63,762 bases of DNA, taken from positions 1 through 63,762 of the forward strand of contig SWDN01000011.1 of assembly GCA_005116775.1 (NCBI GenBank). Direction: 5' to 3'. Shown in pieces: positions 16,509 through 23,471 of the stretch (positions are counted from its first letter, which is position 1; every line of letters starts with the position of its first letter). Position numbers and translations under genes: made by a program. This DNA is from Nitrospira sp. Lineage in GTDB: Bacteria > Nitrospirota > Nitrospiria > Nitrospirales > Nitrospiraceae. The notes below the pieces were generated by a model, which had not been told where the DNA came from, did no database searches, and worked only from the letters and a program-made list of their open reading frames with translations.

Positions 16509-16922
16509 CTACGGAATGAGTTCCTGCACGATGCCTTGGGTACTGTAACGAATGCGCAGCTCCTGCTCCGGTCTTTCTTGCAGATTACCGTTCGCCAGCC
16601 TGGCGCCCAAACCAGGATTGATCGGCTCTATCTTGGTGGTCATCGTCCCGAGAGGACCTGCTTGCATTGTAGGAACTTCCACGCGGGGAACAGATCGTAT
16701 CGTATCCTTTGGCCGATAGATTGCAATTTGTCCTTCCTCGGAGACCCTGACAAGATCCGGCTGGCCGTATCGTTCGACCACTTCTTCTTTCGTCGTGTGG
16801 CCGATCTTAATCCACTCTCTCTGATCGGGAACCGCAGCGCATGCGCCGACAACAAGGAGCGTGCCGAATGAGATCAGCAGGAACTGGAAACAGAATACAA
16901 TATTCGTGTTCATCCATTGCAT
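16509..16922 (-). CDS. BamE-like lipoprotein, paralogue of 12861
   Basis: A 137-residue lipoprotein with an N-terminal signal, lipobox VVGACA and REWIKIGHTTKEEVVERYGQPDLV, the BamE-like core. Downstream blocks (VPRVEVPTMQAGPLG, INPGLGARLANG, LRIRYSTQGIVQELIP) align with the 12861 protein. GAGGG lies 6 nt before ATG 16922. It follows phoU on the same strand about 50 bp downstream and may be co-transcribed. Confidence 0.75.
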   Translation of the reverse strand: MQWMNTNIVFCFQFLLISFGTLLVVGACAAVPDQREWIKIGHTTKEEVVERYGQPDLVRVSEEGQIAIYRPKDTIRSVPRVEVPTMQAGPLGTMTTKIEPINPGLGARLANGNLQERPEQELRIRYSTQGIVQELIP

Positions 16923-16975
16923 GCTTGACCCTCTTCATACTGAACAATGGTCCAGGCGCAAGGCGCTCAGACTCA

Positions 16976-17635
16976 TCACAATGCTGCCGTATGCCGGATA
17001 ATTTTGCCTTCTACCAAGTAGACAACCAGCTCAGCGATGTTGGTGGCATGGTCGGCGATCCGCTCGTAATACTTGCCGATGAACGTGAGCCGTGCCGCCC
17101 GCGTGATGGTCCGTGAATCTTCCAACATGAACGAGACGAGTTCTCTGAAGAGTTGCTCTGTGAGGTCGTCGACCAAACGGTCGTCTCGACACACTTTTCG
17201 CGCCAGTTCGGCATCGCGATTCACGAAGGCATCCAGGCATTCTTTGACCATGCGGCTCGTCCACTCAGCCATTCTTGGAATATCGATATAGGGTTTGAGT
17301 TGAGGCTCGTCGTTCAACTCGATCGCCCGTTCGGCGATGTTCTCCGCCAGATCGCTCATCCGCTCGAGTTCTGTGGAGATCTTCATGGCCGTGGTGATCA
17401 ATCGAAGGTCGCCGGCCGTTGGGTGATGGAGCGCCAACAAAGTGAGGCAGGCCTCGTCGATTTCAACGTCCAGCGCATTGACCAACAAGTCATTTTCGAC
17501 GACCCGGATCGCCAGGCCCGAGTCGCGCTCGATCAACGCTTGCAGGACGTCTTGTAATTGAGATTCGACGGAGCCGCCCATCAACAAGAGTTTCTTCTTG
17601 AGATCGGTCAGCTCGACATCGAGATGTCGTTCCAT
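16976..17635 (-). CDS. phoU: Phosphate signalling protein PhoU
   Basis: A 219-residue, all-helical PhoU. Two three-helix PhoU repeats are visible, with the metal-binding signatures EIDEACLTLLALHHPTAGDLR and MKISTELERMSDLAENIAERA in the first half and KYYERIADHATNIAELVVYLVEG in the second (the E/DxxxD pattern). It links the PstSCAB transporter to the PhoR/PhoB pair and represses the regulon in phosphate excess. It is preceded on the same strand by a 44-aa membrane protein. pstCAB are not in this window. Confidence 0.95.
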   Translation of the reverse strand: MERHLDVELTDLKKKLLLMGGSVESQLQDVLQALIERDSGLAIRVVENDLLVNALDVEIDEACLTLLALHHPTAGDLRLITTAMKISTELERMSDLAENIAERAIELNDEPQLKPYIDIPRMAEWTSRMVKECLDAFVNRDAELARKVCRDDRLVDDLTEQLFRELVSFMLEDSRTITRAARLTFIGKYYERIADHATNIAELVVYLVEGKIIRHTAAL

Positions 17636-17682
17636 CTTTGCTCCACTCCGTCAGCCTAACACCGTGCCCGAAGTTCGCATGC

Positions 17683-17817
17683 TCAGCCCGCCGATCTCCA
17701 ACGCTCGCTCCATCGGCCCGGTTTCATGATGGTGCTGAGGCCCAGCACCGCGAGAATGATCAAGAAGAAAAGGAAAGACACCATGAGAAAAAACGTGCTG
17801 CGGAGTCCCGTGATCAT
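17683..17817 (-). CDS. 44-residue membrane protein upstream of phoU
   Basis: A small frame: MITGLRSTFFLM, a single hydrophobic helix (residues about 8-29), then a basic tail IMKPGRWSERWRSAG. A strong AAAGGAGGT ribosome binding site sits at correct spacing before ATG 17817. The stop lies 47 bp ahead of the phoU start, so the two are probably co-transcribed. The hydrophobic pattern, the strong ribosome binding site and the operon position argue that it is real. It may modulate the Pst-PhoR-PhoU complex in the membrane; that is speculation from position. Confidence 0.65.
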   Translation of the reverse strand: MITGLRSTFFLMVSFLFFLIILAVLGLSTIMKPGRWSERWRSAG

Positions 17818-18144
17818 GATGATCCACCTCCTTTGCGCTCAGGAGAAACCATGAACCCCATGGACAGAATCCCTGTAGAGCATGATGGAGAAATTGTACC
17901 CAGACTCAGATCACTAGGCCGTTGCAGTTGGATTATGAATCTGTAACATTTTTGCTCTTGACCGACCCTTCACCGCTTTAGACGCAGAAGATATTTCCTT
18001 GTCGGCGCTGGCTCGCAAGGCAGGCAAGAATCGCCCTCCCCCATGGTGAACTTCACTCGATGTAACAGAAGCTTAACTCGATCTTGAGCGAGTCGAACGT
18101 GCATGTCTTGTACTCTGCACCCACTGTACAACCTGGAGGCCTGC
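17818..18144. other. Divergent intergenic region
   Basis: No gene of usable quality; a minus-strand 105-codon frame at 17970-18287 lacks a ribosome binding site and overlaps the better-supported small gene on the plus strand. The region holds the PHO-box-like repeat at 18062-18077. Confidence 0.4.
18062..18077 (+). promoter_or_regulatory. PHO-box-like direct repeat
   Basis: GTAACAGAAGCTTAAC: GTAAC at 18062 and TTAAC at 18073, 11 bp apart, oriented toward the small gene at 18145. It also lies between phoU's operon and that gene. Confidence 0.5.
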
Positions 18145-18324
18145 ATGAATTCATTGCCACACGTGTCGTATGTCGAACTGTACGTGCCTGACGCGAAGAG
18201 CGAGCAAGAATTCCTGCGATTCGCAGTGCAAGCCGCCGTAGCAAAATATCGTAAGATGCACGGCAGCTCCATGAGTTTCCCGCACACGACCTATGATGAA
18301 GTATGTTCGCGGCAAGTAACCTGA
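18145..18324 (+). CDS. Small hypothetical protein
   Basis: A 59-residue protein from ATG 18145, preceded by GGAGG at 5-nt spacing. It contains SYVELYVPDAKSEQEFLRFAVQAAVAKYRKMHG, a plausible strand-helix arrangement, then a polar tail. No family recognised. The ribosome binding site and the PHO-box-like repeat 70 bp upstream favour a real gene. Confidence 0.45.
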   Translation: MNSLPHVSYVELYVPDAKSEQEFLRFAVQAAVAKYRKMHGSSMSFPHTTYDEVCSRQVT

Positions 18325-18382
18325 AGCAGCCTTAGACGCTTTGTTATGGCAAAAGAGAGGGCTCTGGAACTAAACCTTGGCG

Positions 18383-18436
18383 CTTAACCCAAGATTGACA
18401 GGTCATAAATTTACGCGGTGGTAACGGGCTTCTAAC
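18383..18436 (+). promoter_or_regulatory. PHO-box-like repeats before CBS gene
   Basis: Two pairs of 11-bp-spaced half-sites: CTTAACC (18383) with ATTGACA (18394), and GTAAC (18421) with CTAAC (18432). Both point toward the CBS-domain gene at 18504. Confidence 0.5.
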
Positions 18437-18503
18437 CGCAATGCAATGCCTGCCTGGTAGATTAACGCCAATTCATATAATCAATAATTACAGGAGGAGA
18501 CCG

Positions 18504-18887
18504 ATGGTTACAGTCAGCCAACTCATGAAGCGGGATCTCGTGACGGTGGATTCCGGCACCTCAGTCGTCGAGGCCGCGAAGTTGATGAAAGCCTGCAATG
18601 TCGGAAGCGTGCTGGTGTTCCACCATCACCAGGTCATCGGTATCGTCACGGAGTCTGATGTGGTGAGGAAATTTGTAGGAGCCGATAAGGCGTCATACTT
18701 CATGCCGGTCGAAGATATTATGAGCAGTCCTGTCATTGGGATCGAAGAGCGACGTCCGCTCACCGAAGCGGCAGATCTCATGGATAAGTACCAGACGCAC
18801 CACTTGGGTGTCACCAAAGGCGGGGCGGTTGTGGGCATCCTCTCCGTCCGAGATCTGCTCCACCCCGTCTCCATCGACGAATTCTAG
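18504..18887 (+). CDS. Tandem CBS-domain protein
   Basis: A 127-residue protein made of two CBS motifs: residues 1-58 (MVTVSQLMKRDLVTVDSGTSVVEAAKLM ... VIGIVTESDVVRKFV) and 66-125 (PVEDIMSSPVIGIEERRPLTEAADLM ... GILSVRDLL). Such pairs bind adenine nucleotides such as AMP or ATP and regulate partner proteins. GGAGGAG precedes ATG 18504. It is a stand-alone regulator inside the phosphate block; the partner is unknown. Confidence 0.88.
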   Translation: MVTVSQLMKRDLVTVDSGTSVVEAAKLMKACNVGSVLVFHHHQVIGIVTESDVVRKFVGADKASYFMPVEDIMSSPVIGIEERRPLTEAADLMDKYQTHHLGVTKGGAVVGILSVRDLLHPVSIDEF

Positions 18888-18902
18888 CCACCAACCGGGC
18901 TT

Positions 18903-19001
18903 GTTTATTTGGTCTGTTTGGTTTGTCTGGTTCATTTGGTTGAGCCAGATAAACCCAACAACAAGACAAACCAGATCAACCCAATAGACCAAACAAACCA
19001 G
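18903..19001. repeat. Nonamer-array inverted element 2
   Basis: Eleven phased nonamers (99 nt): GTTTATTTG, GTCTGTTTG and GTTTGTCTG pass into ATAGACCAA and ACAAACCAG. It lies between the convergent genes ending 18887 (+) and 19003 (-) and runs right up to the minus-strand stop codon. Confidence 0.85.
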
Positions 19002-19002
19002 T

Positions 19003-19713
19003 TTAGGCTCGCAGCTTGTATCCCACACCCCTGACGGTCAGCAGGAATGCGGGACTGGCGGGGTTCTGCTCGATCTTCTGTCGCAGTGAATGGATATGCA
19101 CGTCGAGGGCATGCTCTTCGAGGGCATAGCCCTCTCCCCACACCCGATTGAGCATCTCCTGGCGCGAGAACACGCGGCGGGGCGACTCAAGGAACTGCTT
19201 GAGGATCTGGAACTCTTTCGGGGTCAGATCGACGGCACGGCCATTGACCAGAACTTCGTGACGATCGAGGTCCATCCGAAGATTCCCCGCGCTGTACTGA
19301 ATATTCGACTTGACGCCGGCCTCTCGGCGTCGAAGGATCGCGCGCACGCGAGCGACCAGTTCACGGACACTCTGGCCGCACACGACCAAATCGATATCCT
19401 GGTCATACTCTTGAAGACAGTCTTCCTCCTGGCAGGAGACACTTCCCTCCTCCACAGCGACAATGGGAACCGTGTTCAACGCTCTGACTCGTCGGAAGTT
19501 GGCGATGGAAGTGGATCGACGGTCGAGAATAATCAATGACGGCATATGTGCTTTCGCCTCTGCGAAGGCAAGGGACTCCGTCGGCACCACCGTGCTGAAA
19601 TACCCGCTCGTTTCCAGCGCCTTTTTTAACGCCTGCGCAAACGACTCGGACTTCAGAAAGATGAGCGCCGAGTCGCGCGCGCCTGGCATGGATGATTTAT
19701 CAGTCAGCATTGC
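19003..19713 (-). CDS. Response regulator with degenerate receiver, PhoB-like effector
   Basis: About 236 residues. Residues 130-235 are an OmpR/PhoB winged helix (LTPKEFQILKQFLESPRRVFSRQEML, LDVHIHSLRQKIE, LLTVRGVGYKL). The N-terminal receiver keeps its fold and a possible acceptor Asp63 (LIILDRRS), but the acidic pocket is lost (ALIFLKSES instead of an IxxVDDE pattern) and the conserved KP motif is replaced (DLVVCGQSV). It may therefore work without classical phosphorylation or sense something else. ATG 19713 is preferred over a TTG at 19743. It is divergent from pstS, suggesting a role in phosphate control. Confidence 0.82.
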   Translation of the reverse strand, partial: AMLTDKSSMPGARDSALIFLKSESFAQALKKALETSGYFSTVVPTESLAFAEAKAHMPSLIILDRRSTSIANFRRVRALNTVPIVAVEEGSVSCQEEDCLQEYDQDIDLVVCGQSVRELVARVRAILRRREAGVKSNIQYSAGNLRMDLDRHEVLVNGRAVDLTPKEFQILKQFLESPRRVFSRQEMLNRVWGEGYALEEHALDVHIHSLRQKIEQNPASPAFLLTVRGVGYKLRA

Positions 19714-19820
19714 ATAGCCATAATCACCCAAGCTGAACAACAAATCGTTACGGCAAAATTAAGTGTCCGTTAATTCGAATTGGCACAGTTCTATCAATAG
19801 AACGGAGCGTTCAGGTTGGA

Positions 19821-19837
19821 GTTAACACGGATGTAAC
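19821..19837 (+). promoter_or_regulatory. PHO-box-like direct repeat before pstS
   Basis: GTTAACACGGATGTAAC: GTTAAC (19821) and TGTAAC (19832), 11 bp apart. TGATCT, a -10 candidate, lies about 7 nt downstream. It is almost identical to the box before the PhoB-like gene at 6172. Confidence 0.65.
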
Positions 19838-19895
19838 CGTTCGCTGATCTGTCGGCAACGAAACCCCGGTACCATTGTAGGTGAAGGTTGAGCTG

Positions 19896-19985
19896 GTCTA
19901 TTTGGTTTATTTCGTTGAATCGGATCAACTCGATGAATCAGATCAACCAGACAAACAAAACAAACCAAATGAACCAGATAACCAG
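19896..19985. repeat. Nonamer-array inverted element 3, in the pstS leader
   Basis: Ten phased nonamers from GTCTATTTG to GATAACCAG, with a degenerate centre (GATCAACTC, GATGAATCA). Unlike the others it sits in a divergent gap, inside the presumed 5' untranslated region of pstS. It is in frame with pstS and makes a false N-terminal extension rich in Asn, Gln and Thr. Confidence 0.8.
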
Positions 19986-19992
19986 ACAGAGC

Positions 19993-21036
19993 ATGACAAG
20001 GTATTGCCGCACGGTTTCGGTGGGCGCTGCTGCGTTTCTTGTGCTGCTGTTCGTTGTCGCGTTCCAGGTTTCTGCCCAAGTCATGCCCTCGTTGGATCCC
20101 AAAATCCCCCCGTATCAGCGCGTGAGCGACCTGACCGGCACACTCGCCGTTGCAGGATCGGACACCATGAAACCGCTGACAGAATCGTGGTCGGCAAAAC
20201 TCAAACAGCTGTATCCAGGCCTCTCGATCAAAGTGGAAAGCAGAGGGTCCGAGACAGGGCTGGATGCGCTCCTGGAAGGGAAAGCCCAGATCGCCGCGAT
20301 GTCTCGGCGCATGACACAGCAGGAGGTCGTCGAATTCAAGCGGGAGTTCGGCTATGAACCGACCGAAGTTCCCGTTGCCGTGGATGCATTGGCCGTCTTC
20401 GTGCATAAAGACAACCCGGTCGAGGGATTGTCGCTCGCTGAAATTGACGCCATCTTCTCCAAAGAACGGCGGCGCGGGCTAGAATATCCTGTCAAGGTGT
20501 GGGGTGACGCAATGGTGTTCGAAGAAGAATGGGCGGAAGCGCCTATTCAAATCTACGGGCGGAATGGGAATTCCGGCACCGCGTCATTCTTTCGAGAGCA
20601 TGTCATGAACGGAGCTGATTTTAAAAAACCCATGACGACGGGCGTCGGCTCGGCTTCGGTCGTGATCGAGTTGATGAGGGATCGATTCGGGATCGGATTC
20701 AGCGGCATCGGCTATCGCACATCGGAAATCCGGCCTGTTCCATTGGCCGCAGTGAAAGGCGGACGTTACGTCGCGCCGACCTTCGAGACGGCGATGGATG
20801 GGTCCTATCCGTTGAGACGCCATCTCTATCTCTACGTCAACCGGCCGCCGAAATCCGCGCCGCCAGGCCCGCTCGCGGAATATGTGAAATTCGCGCTGAG
20901 CCAACGAGGACAGAAAGTCGTCCTGGACCAAGGGTACTACCCGCTCCCCACGATGGAACTCAACCGGCTGACCATGATGTGGGCACCCCCGATACGAACT
21001 GCGACTGCGGAGCGACCGCCTACAATGCTAGACTAG
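19993..21036 (+). CDS. pstS: PstS-type phosphate-binding periplasmic protein
   Basis: A 347-residue exported binding protein. The start at 19993 (MTRYCRTVSVGAAAFLVLLF, signal ending VSAQ) is chosen because the open frame upstream is repeat DNA; no strong Shine-Dalgarno sequence is visible. Mature landmarks of the PBP-like phosphate family are AVAGSDTMKPLTESW, SRGSETGLDALLEGKAQIAAMSRRMT, YGRNGNSGTASFF and IGFSGIGYRT. These residues line the phosphate pocket in PstS. The closest type by eye is the PstS family used with high-affinity ABC uptake, although pstCAB are not nearby. A PHO-box-like repeat and nonamer element 3 precede it. Confidence 0.9.
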   Translation: MTRYCRTVSVGAAAFLVLLFVVAFQVSAQVMPSLDPKIPPYQRVSDLTGTLAVAGSDTMKPLTESWSAKLKQLYPGLSIKVESRGSETGLDALLEGKAQIAAMSRRMTQQEVVEFKREFGYEPTEVPVAVDALAVFVHKDNPVEGLSLAEIDAIFSKERRRGLEYPVKVWGDAMVFEEEWAEAPIQIYGRNGNSGTASFFREHVMNGADFKKPMTTGVGSASVVIELMRDRFGIGFSGIGYRTSEIRPVPLAAVKGGRYVAPTFETAMDGSYPLRRHLYLYVNRPPKSAPPGPLAEYVKFALSQRGQKVVLDQGYYPLPTMELNRLTMMWAPPIRTATAERPPTMLD

Positions 21037-21040
21037 GCGC

Positions 21041-21742
21041 ATGAGCCGACTCATCTGCCTGGCCTTTCTTGCTTTCGTCGGCGCCGGACTGATCGGCGCC
21101 TGCAGCCCCAGACAATTCACCACCGTCACGATCTACGACAATCCCAATACCTACGTCAGGCTGGAGTTCGATCGGACGGTGACGAAGGGAACGGAGCACT
21201 CACACCCGATCTCGCTCACACCCGAACAAATCGCCGCCGTTCTAGGCGGTGTAAGAATCCATGAGCCGATCGCCCTTGTTCGAGGTGACATCTTAGGACA
21301 GAATCCTGTTCCGCGTGTCCATCCAGCCTTCACCGAGAAGGACATCACGCTCTTTGCGCCGCTGTTAGCCCTGGCTCTCAGCAAAGCGACGCCGGAAGAA
21401 GTCGTGACCTTCTATCAGACTCAAAAAATCTCAGCCATCACGCGGGAGGTCACGTCCGGAGGCCTATTCGTCCAAGGCGATGAACTGCATCTGATTCTTG
21501 CGAATTACCGGTCGCATACCCGTTATATGGCCGACTTCGGCGCCGCCGAAACACAGGACGATCGGCTCACGCCGCTGCAATCGCTGGCCCCGCAAGAGGG
21601 CCGTCTTGATTTTGATCCGGAGTCAGCCAAGGGGGAGCGTCTGGTAGGAGGCCTGGGGAAATTCCTTCAATGGGACCGCCGTGAACTGGCGGTGCGGTAC
21701 AAGCAACTGCCACCCCGCCCGCTGGTACAACCAACTCCCTAG
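21041..21742 (+). CDS. Hypothetical lipoprotein co-transcribed with pstS
   Basis: A 233-residue lipoprotein with lipobox LIGAC. It has strands around YDNPNTYVRLEFDRT and a helical ISLTPEQIAAVLGGVRI, then FAPLLALALSKATPEEVVTFYQTQKI. It starts 5 bp after the pstS stop, so the two are almost certainly one transcript. No family recognised; an outer-membrane or periplasmic partner in phosphate scavenging is a reasonable guess from position only. Confidence 0.75.
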   Translation: MSRLICLAFLAFVGAGLIGACSPRQFTTVTIYDNPNTYVRLEFDRTVTKGTEHSHPISLTPEQIAAVLGGVRIHEPIALVRGDILGQNPVPRVHPAFTEKDITLFAPLLALALSKATPEEVVTFYQTQKISAITREVTSGGLFVQGDELHLILANYRSHTRYMADFGAAETQDDRLTPLQSLAPQEGRLDFDPESAKGERLVGGLGKFLQWDRRELAVRYKQLPPRPLVQPTP

Positions 21743-21751
21743 GCAAACTCG

Positions 21752-21832
21752 GTTTGTCTGGTTTATTTCGTTTATTTGGTTCATCTGGTTAGCCTCATAC
21801 AACCAAACAAACCAAACAGACCAAACAAACCA
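21752..21832. repeat. Nonamer-array inverted element 4
   Basis: Nine phased nonamers: GTTTGTCTG, GTTTATTTC, GTTTATTTG, GTTCATCTG, centre GTTAGCCTC, then ATACAACCA and three AACARACCA units. It fills the convergent junction between genes ending at 21742 (+) and 21845 (-). Confidence 0.88.
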
Positions 21833-21844
21833 GGCAACAATCTT

Positions 21845-23275
21845 TTAGAAGCTCCACTGGAGTTGGAATCTCAGCAAATCGCCGGTTTGCAGCTGATACG
21901 GGGTCTGAAGGCACGTGAGTTGGGAGCCGGTGGTGGCGCAGGTCGATGGAAGGGTGGACGAATCGCTTGAGGTTCGTTGAGTCCATGAATAGGCGACGGT
22001 CAATTCGAGCGAGCGATTGAACTGATACTCGATCCCCAGCTCTGTTTCCCGCACTGATGACCGTGGCGCATTGCTCTGCAGCTTGTTGCCTCCGAAATAT
22101 TCTTGCACGCGCACGTACGGGAAGATGTTCTGACAATAGGAGTCGCATTTATAGTTGTAATACAGTTGCGCATAACCCCCGTGCAAGGAGCCTAGCTCCA
22201 CCGCAGTCCTGGCCTCATTCAATTGAGGCCCCCTCCCAATCGTATACTCCGCCTGAAAGCCGAACGGTTGCGGAAAGACGACCATGTGCCATGCGACTCG
22301 TTCGTCGAGATAGTTCCCGCCGTTCGTGATTTGAGGTGCAATGGGTTGTCCGCTCGTCACTGTAGGATCAGTCGGCACGATCGGAGATGTCGAAACGGCC
22401 ACTTGTCCTGTATAGGCGTCCATCCCGACTTGGACGATTTGACCATTGGAAAATTCGTAGGGATACGCCGAGTGAAATATCACGTGCTTGTTTTTGTTCG
22501 CATCCTGCTGGTCAATACCCTGACCATTGTAGACGCCGATGCCCAACATGCCGTAGTCGCCGGACCCTTTGAGTCCGCTCTCCACCAACCGACGGAATCG
22601 CTCACGCACCACGGTCGGCGTGAAGTAAAGAAAGACACCCAGGCTGCGCTCATTCGGGACTCCGCTAAAGGTTGCATCACTACGATCGAACGCCAGCCGG
22701 TTTTGGCTTGACTGCAGAGTTTCGAATCCAAACGGTATCTTGGACTGCCCGGGCCGGATCCGCCATTCTTTGTTCTCTGTGAGAAAAAGATCCGCATAGG
22801 CGTCTCTCAGTACAGCCGTGCCTCCCTGATCGTTATCATTGTCATTGGTGACGAAACCCGCGAATTCCCCCTGCAGATAGACGAACACACGATCATGAGG
22901 CTGGCCGCTCACAATGAGGCGGGCGCGGCGCATAAAGAATTCATTGGACTTCGCGATCGAGCGATCCCCAGGGGAAGTGAGGAGTTCATTGTTCCGCGTG
23001 AAGTTATAGCGTAACTGTGTATAGCCTCTCACACTGATTTTTTCATACCATCGCTCGCGAACGGGCGCATCGCCGATCCCTCGGCTTTGTTCCATGGCTT
23101 TCGCATCCCGCTTCTCTTCTTCCGCTTTCAGCTGGACCCACTGATCAATGGTGATCTGCTTGTTTTCGAGCAGAAGATCTTCGAGCTTGCCGGCCAGCGC
23201 CGGAGACCAGACGACGAAGATCGACGCCAACATGACTGTCCCTACCCACACCCGTCTTCGACCGGCCATCTTCAT
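21845..23275 (-). CDS. Phosphate-selective porin OprO/OprP-type
   Basis: A 476-residue outer-membrane porin of the Porin_O_P family. The signal peptide (MKMAGRRRVWVGTVMLASIF, ending ALAGK) is followed by a short coiled-coil-like stretch (LEDLLLENKQITIDQWVQLKAEEEKR). The barrel has the family pattern ISVRGYTQLRYNFTRNNEL, FFMRRARLIVSGQPHDRVFVYLQGEFAG and a terminal strand RFQLQWSF. Members in pseudomonads form anion or phosphate channels. GGGAGG precedes the ATG. PHO-box-like repeats at 23332-23370 face this gene, consistent with phosphate control. Confidence 0.88.
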   Translation of the reverse strand: MKMAGRRRVWVGTVMLASIFVVWSPALAGKLEDLLLENKQITIDQWVQLKAEEEKRDAKAMEQSRGIGDAPVRERWYEKISVRGYTQLRYNFTRNNELLTSPGDRSIAKSNEFFMRRARLIVSGQPHDRVFVYLQGEFAGFVTNDNDNDQGGTAVLRDAYADLFLTENKEWRIRPGQSKIPFGFETLQSSQNRLAFDRSDATFSGVPNERSLGVFLYFTPTVVRERFRRLVESGLKGSGDYGMLGIGVYNGQGIDQQDANKNKHVIFHSAYPYEFSNGQIVQVGMDAYTGQVAVSTSPIVPTDPTVTSGQPIAPQITNGGNYLDERVAWHMVVFPQPFGFQAEYTIGRGPQLNEARTAVELGSLHGGYAQLYYNYKCDSYCQNIFPYVRVQEYFGGNKLQSNAPRSSVRETELGIEYQFNRSLELTVAYSWTQRTSSDSSTLPSTCATTGSQLTCLQTPYQLQTGDLLRFQLQWSF

Positions 23276-23331
23276 GCAATCCCCTCCCGTGCCTGCATGT
23301 CGCAGTGACGGAAAGAGAATATGAAGAGCGC

Positions 23332-23370
23332 ATTACAGACAAGTTACGGCTGTCTGCGGTAATGGTTAAC
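23332..23370 (-). promoter_or_regulatory. PHO-box-like repeats before the porin
   Basis: On the minus strand GTAACTTGTCTGTAAT gives half-sites 11 bp apart (plus-strand TTAC at 23344 and 23333). A further TTAAC on the plus strand at 23366 is 22 bp away, i.e. two helical turns. CATATT follows at -10 distance. Confidence 0.55.
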
Positions 23371-23471
23371 TTGTGCAGAAGATGGGGCGAATGGTCGATG
23401 CGCCGACCGATAAGTGAAGAAGATGCCTTGAATGCCGGACTGCCATGGATCCGGTGAGGGGGGGGGCTTGG

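Noticed and set aside
17970-18287. A 105-codon minus-strand gene
   Set aside because: No ribosome binding site or motif, and it overlaps the better-supported small gene at 18145 on the other strand.
19776-19800. Sigma-54 type promoter (GGCAC ... near 19781)
   Set aside because: The -12 GC element is missing, and no TGGCAC-N5-TTGC match was found before the exosortase genes either.
19888-19992. N-terminal extension of PstS rich in Asn and Gln
   Set aside because: It is translated repeat DNA (nonamer element 3), followed by a proper signal peptide starting at 19993.
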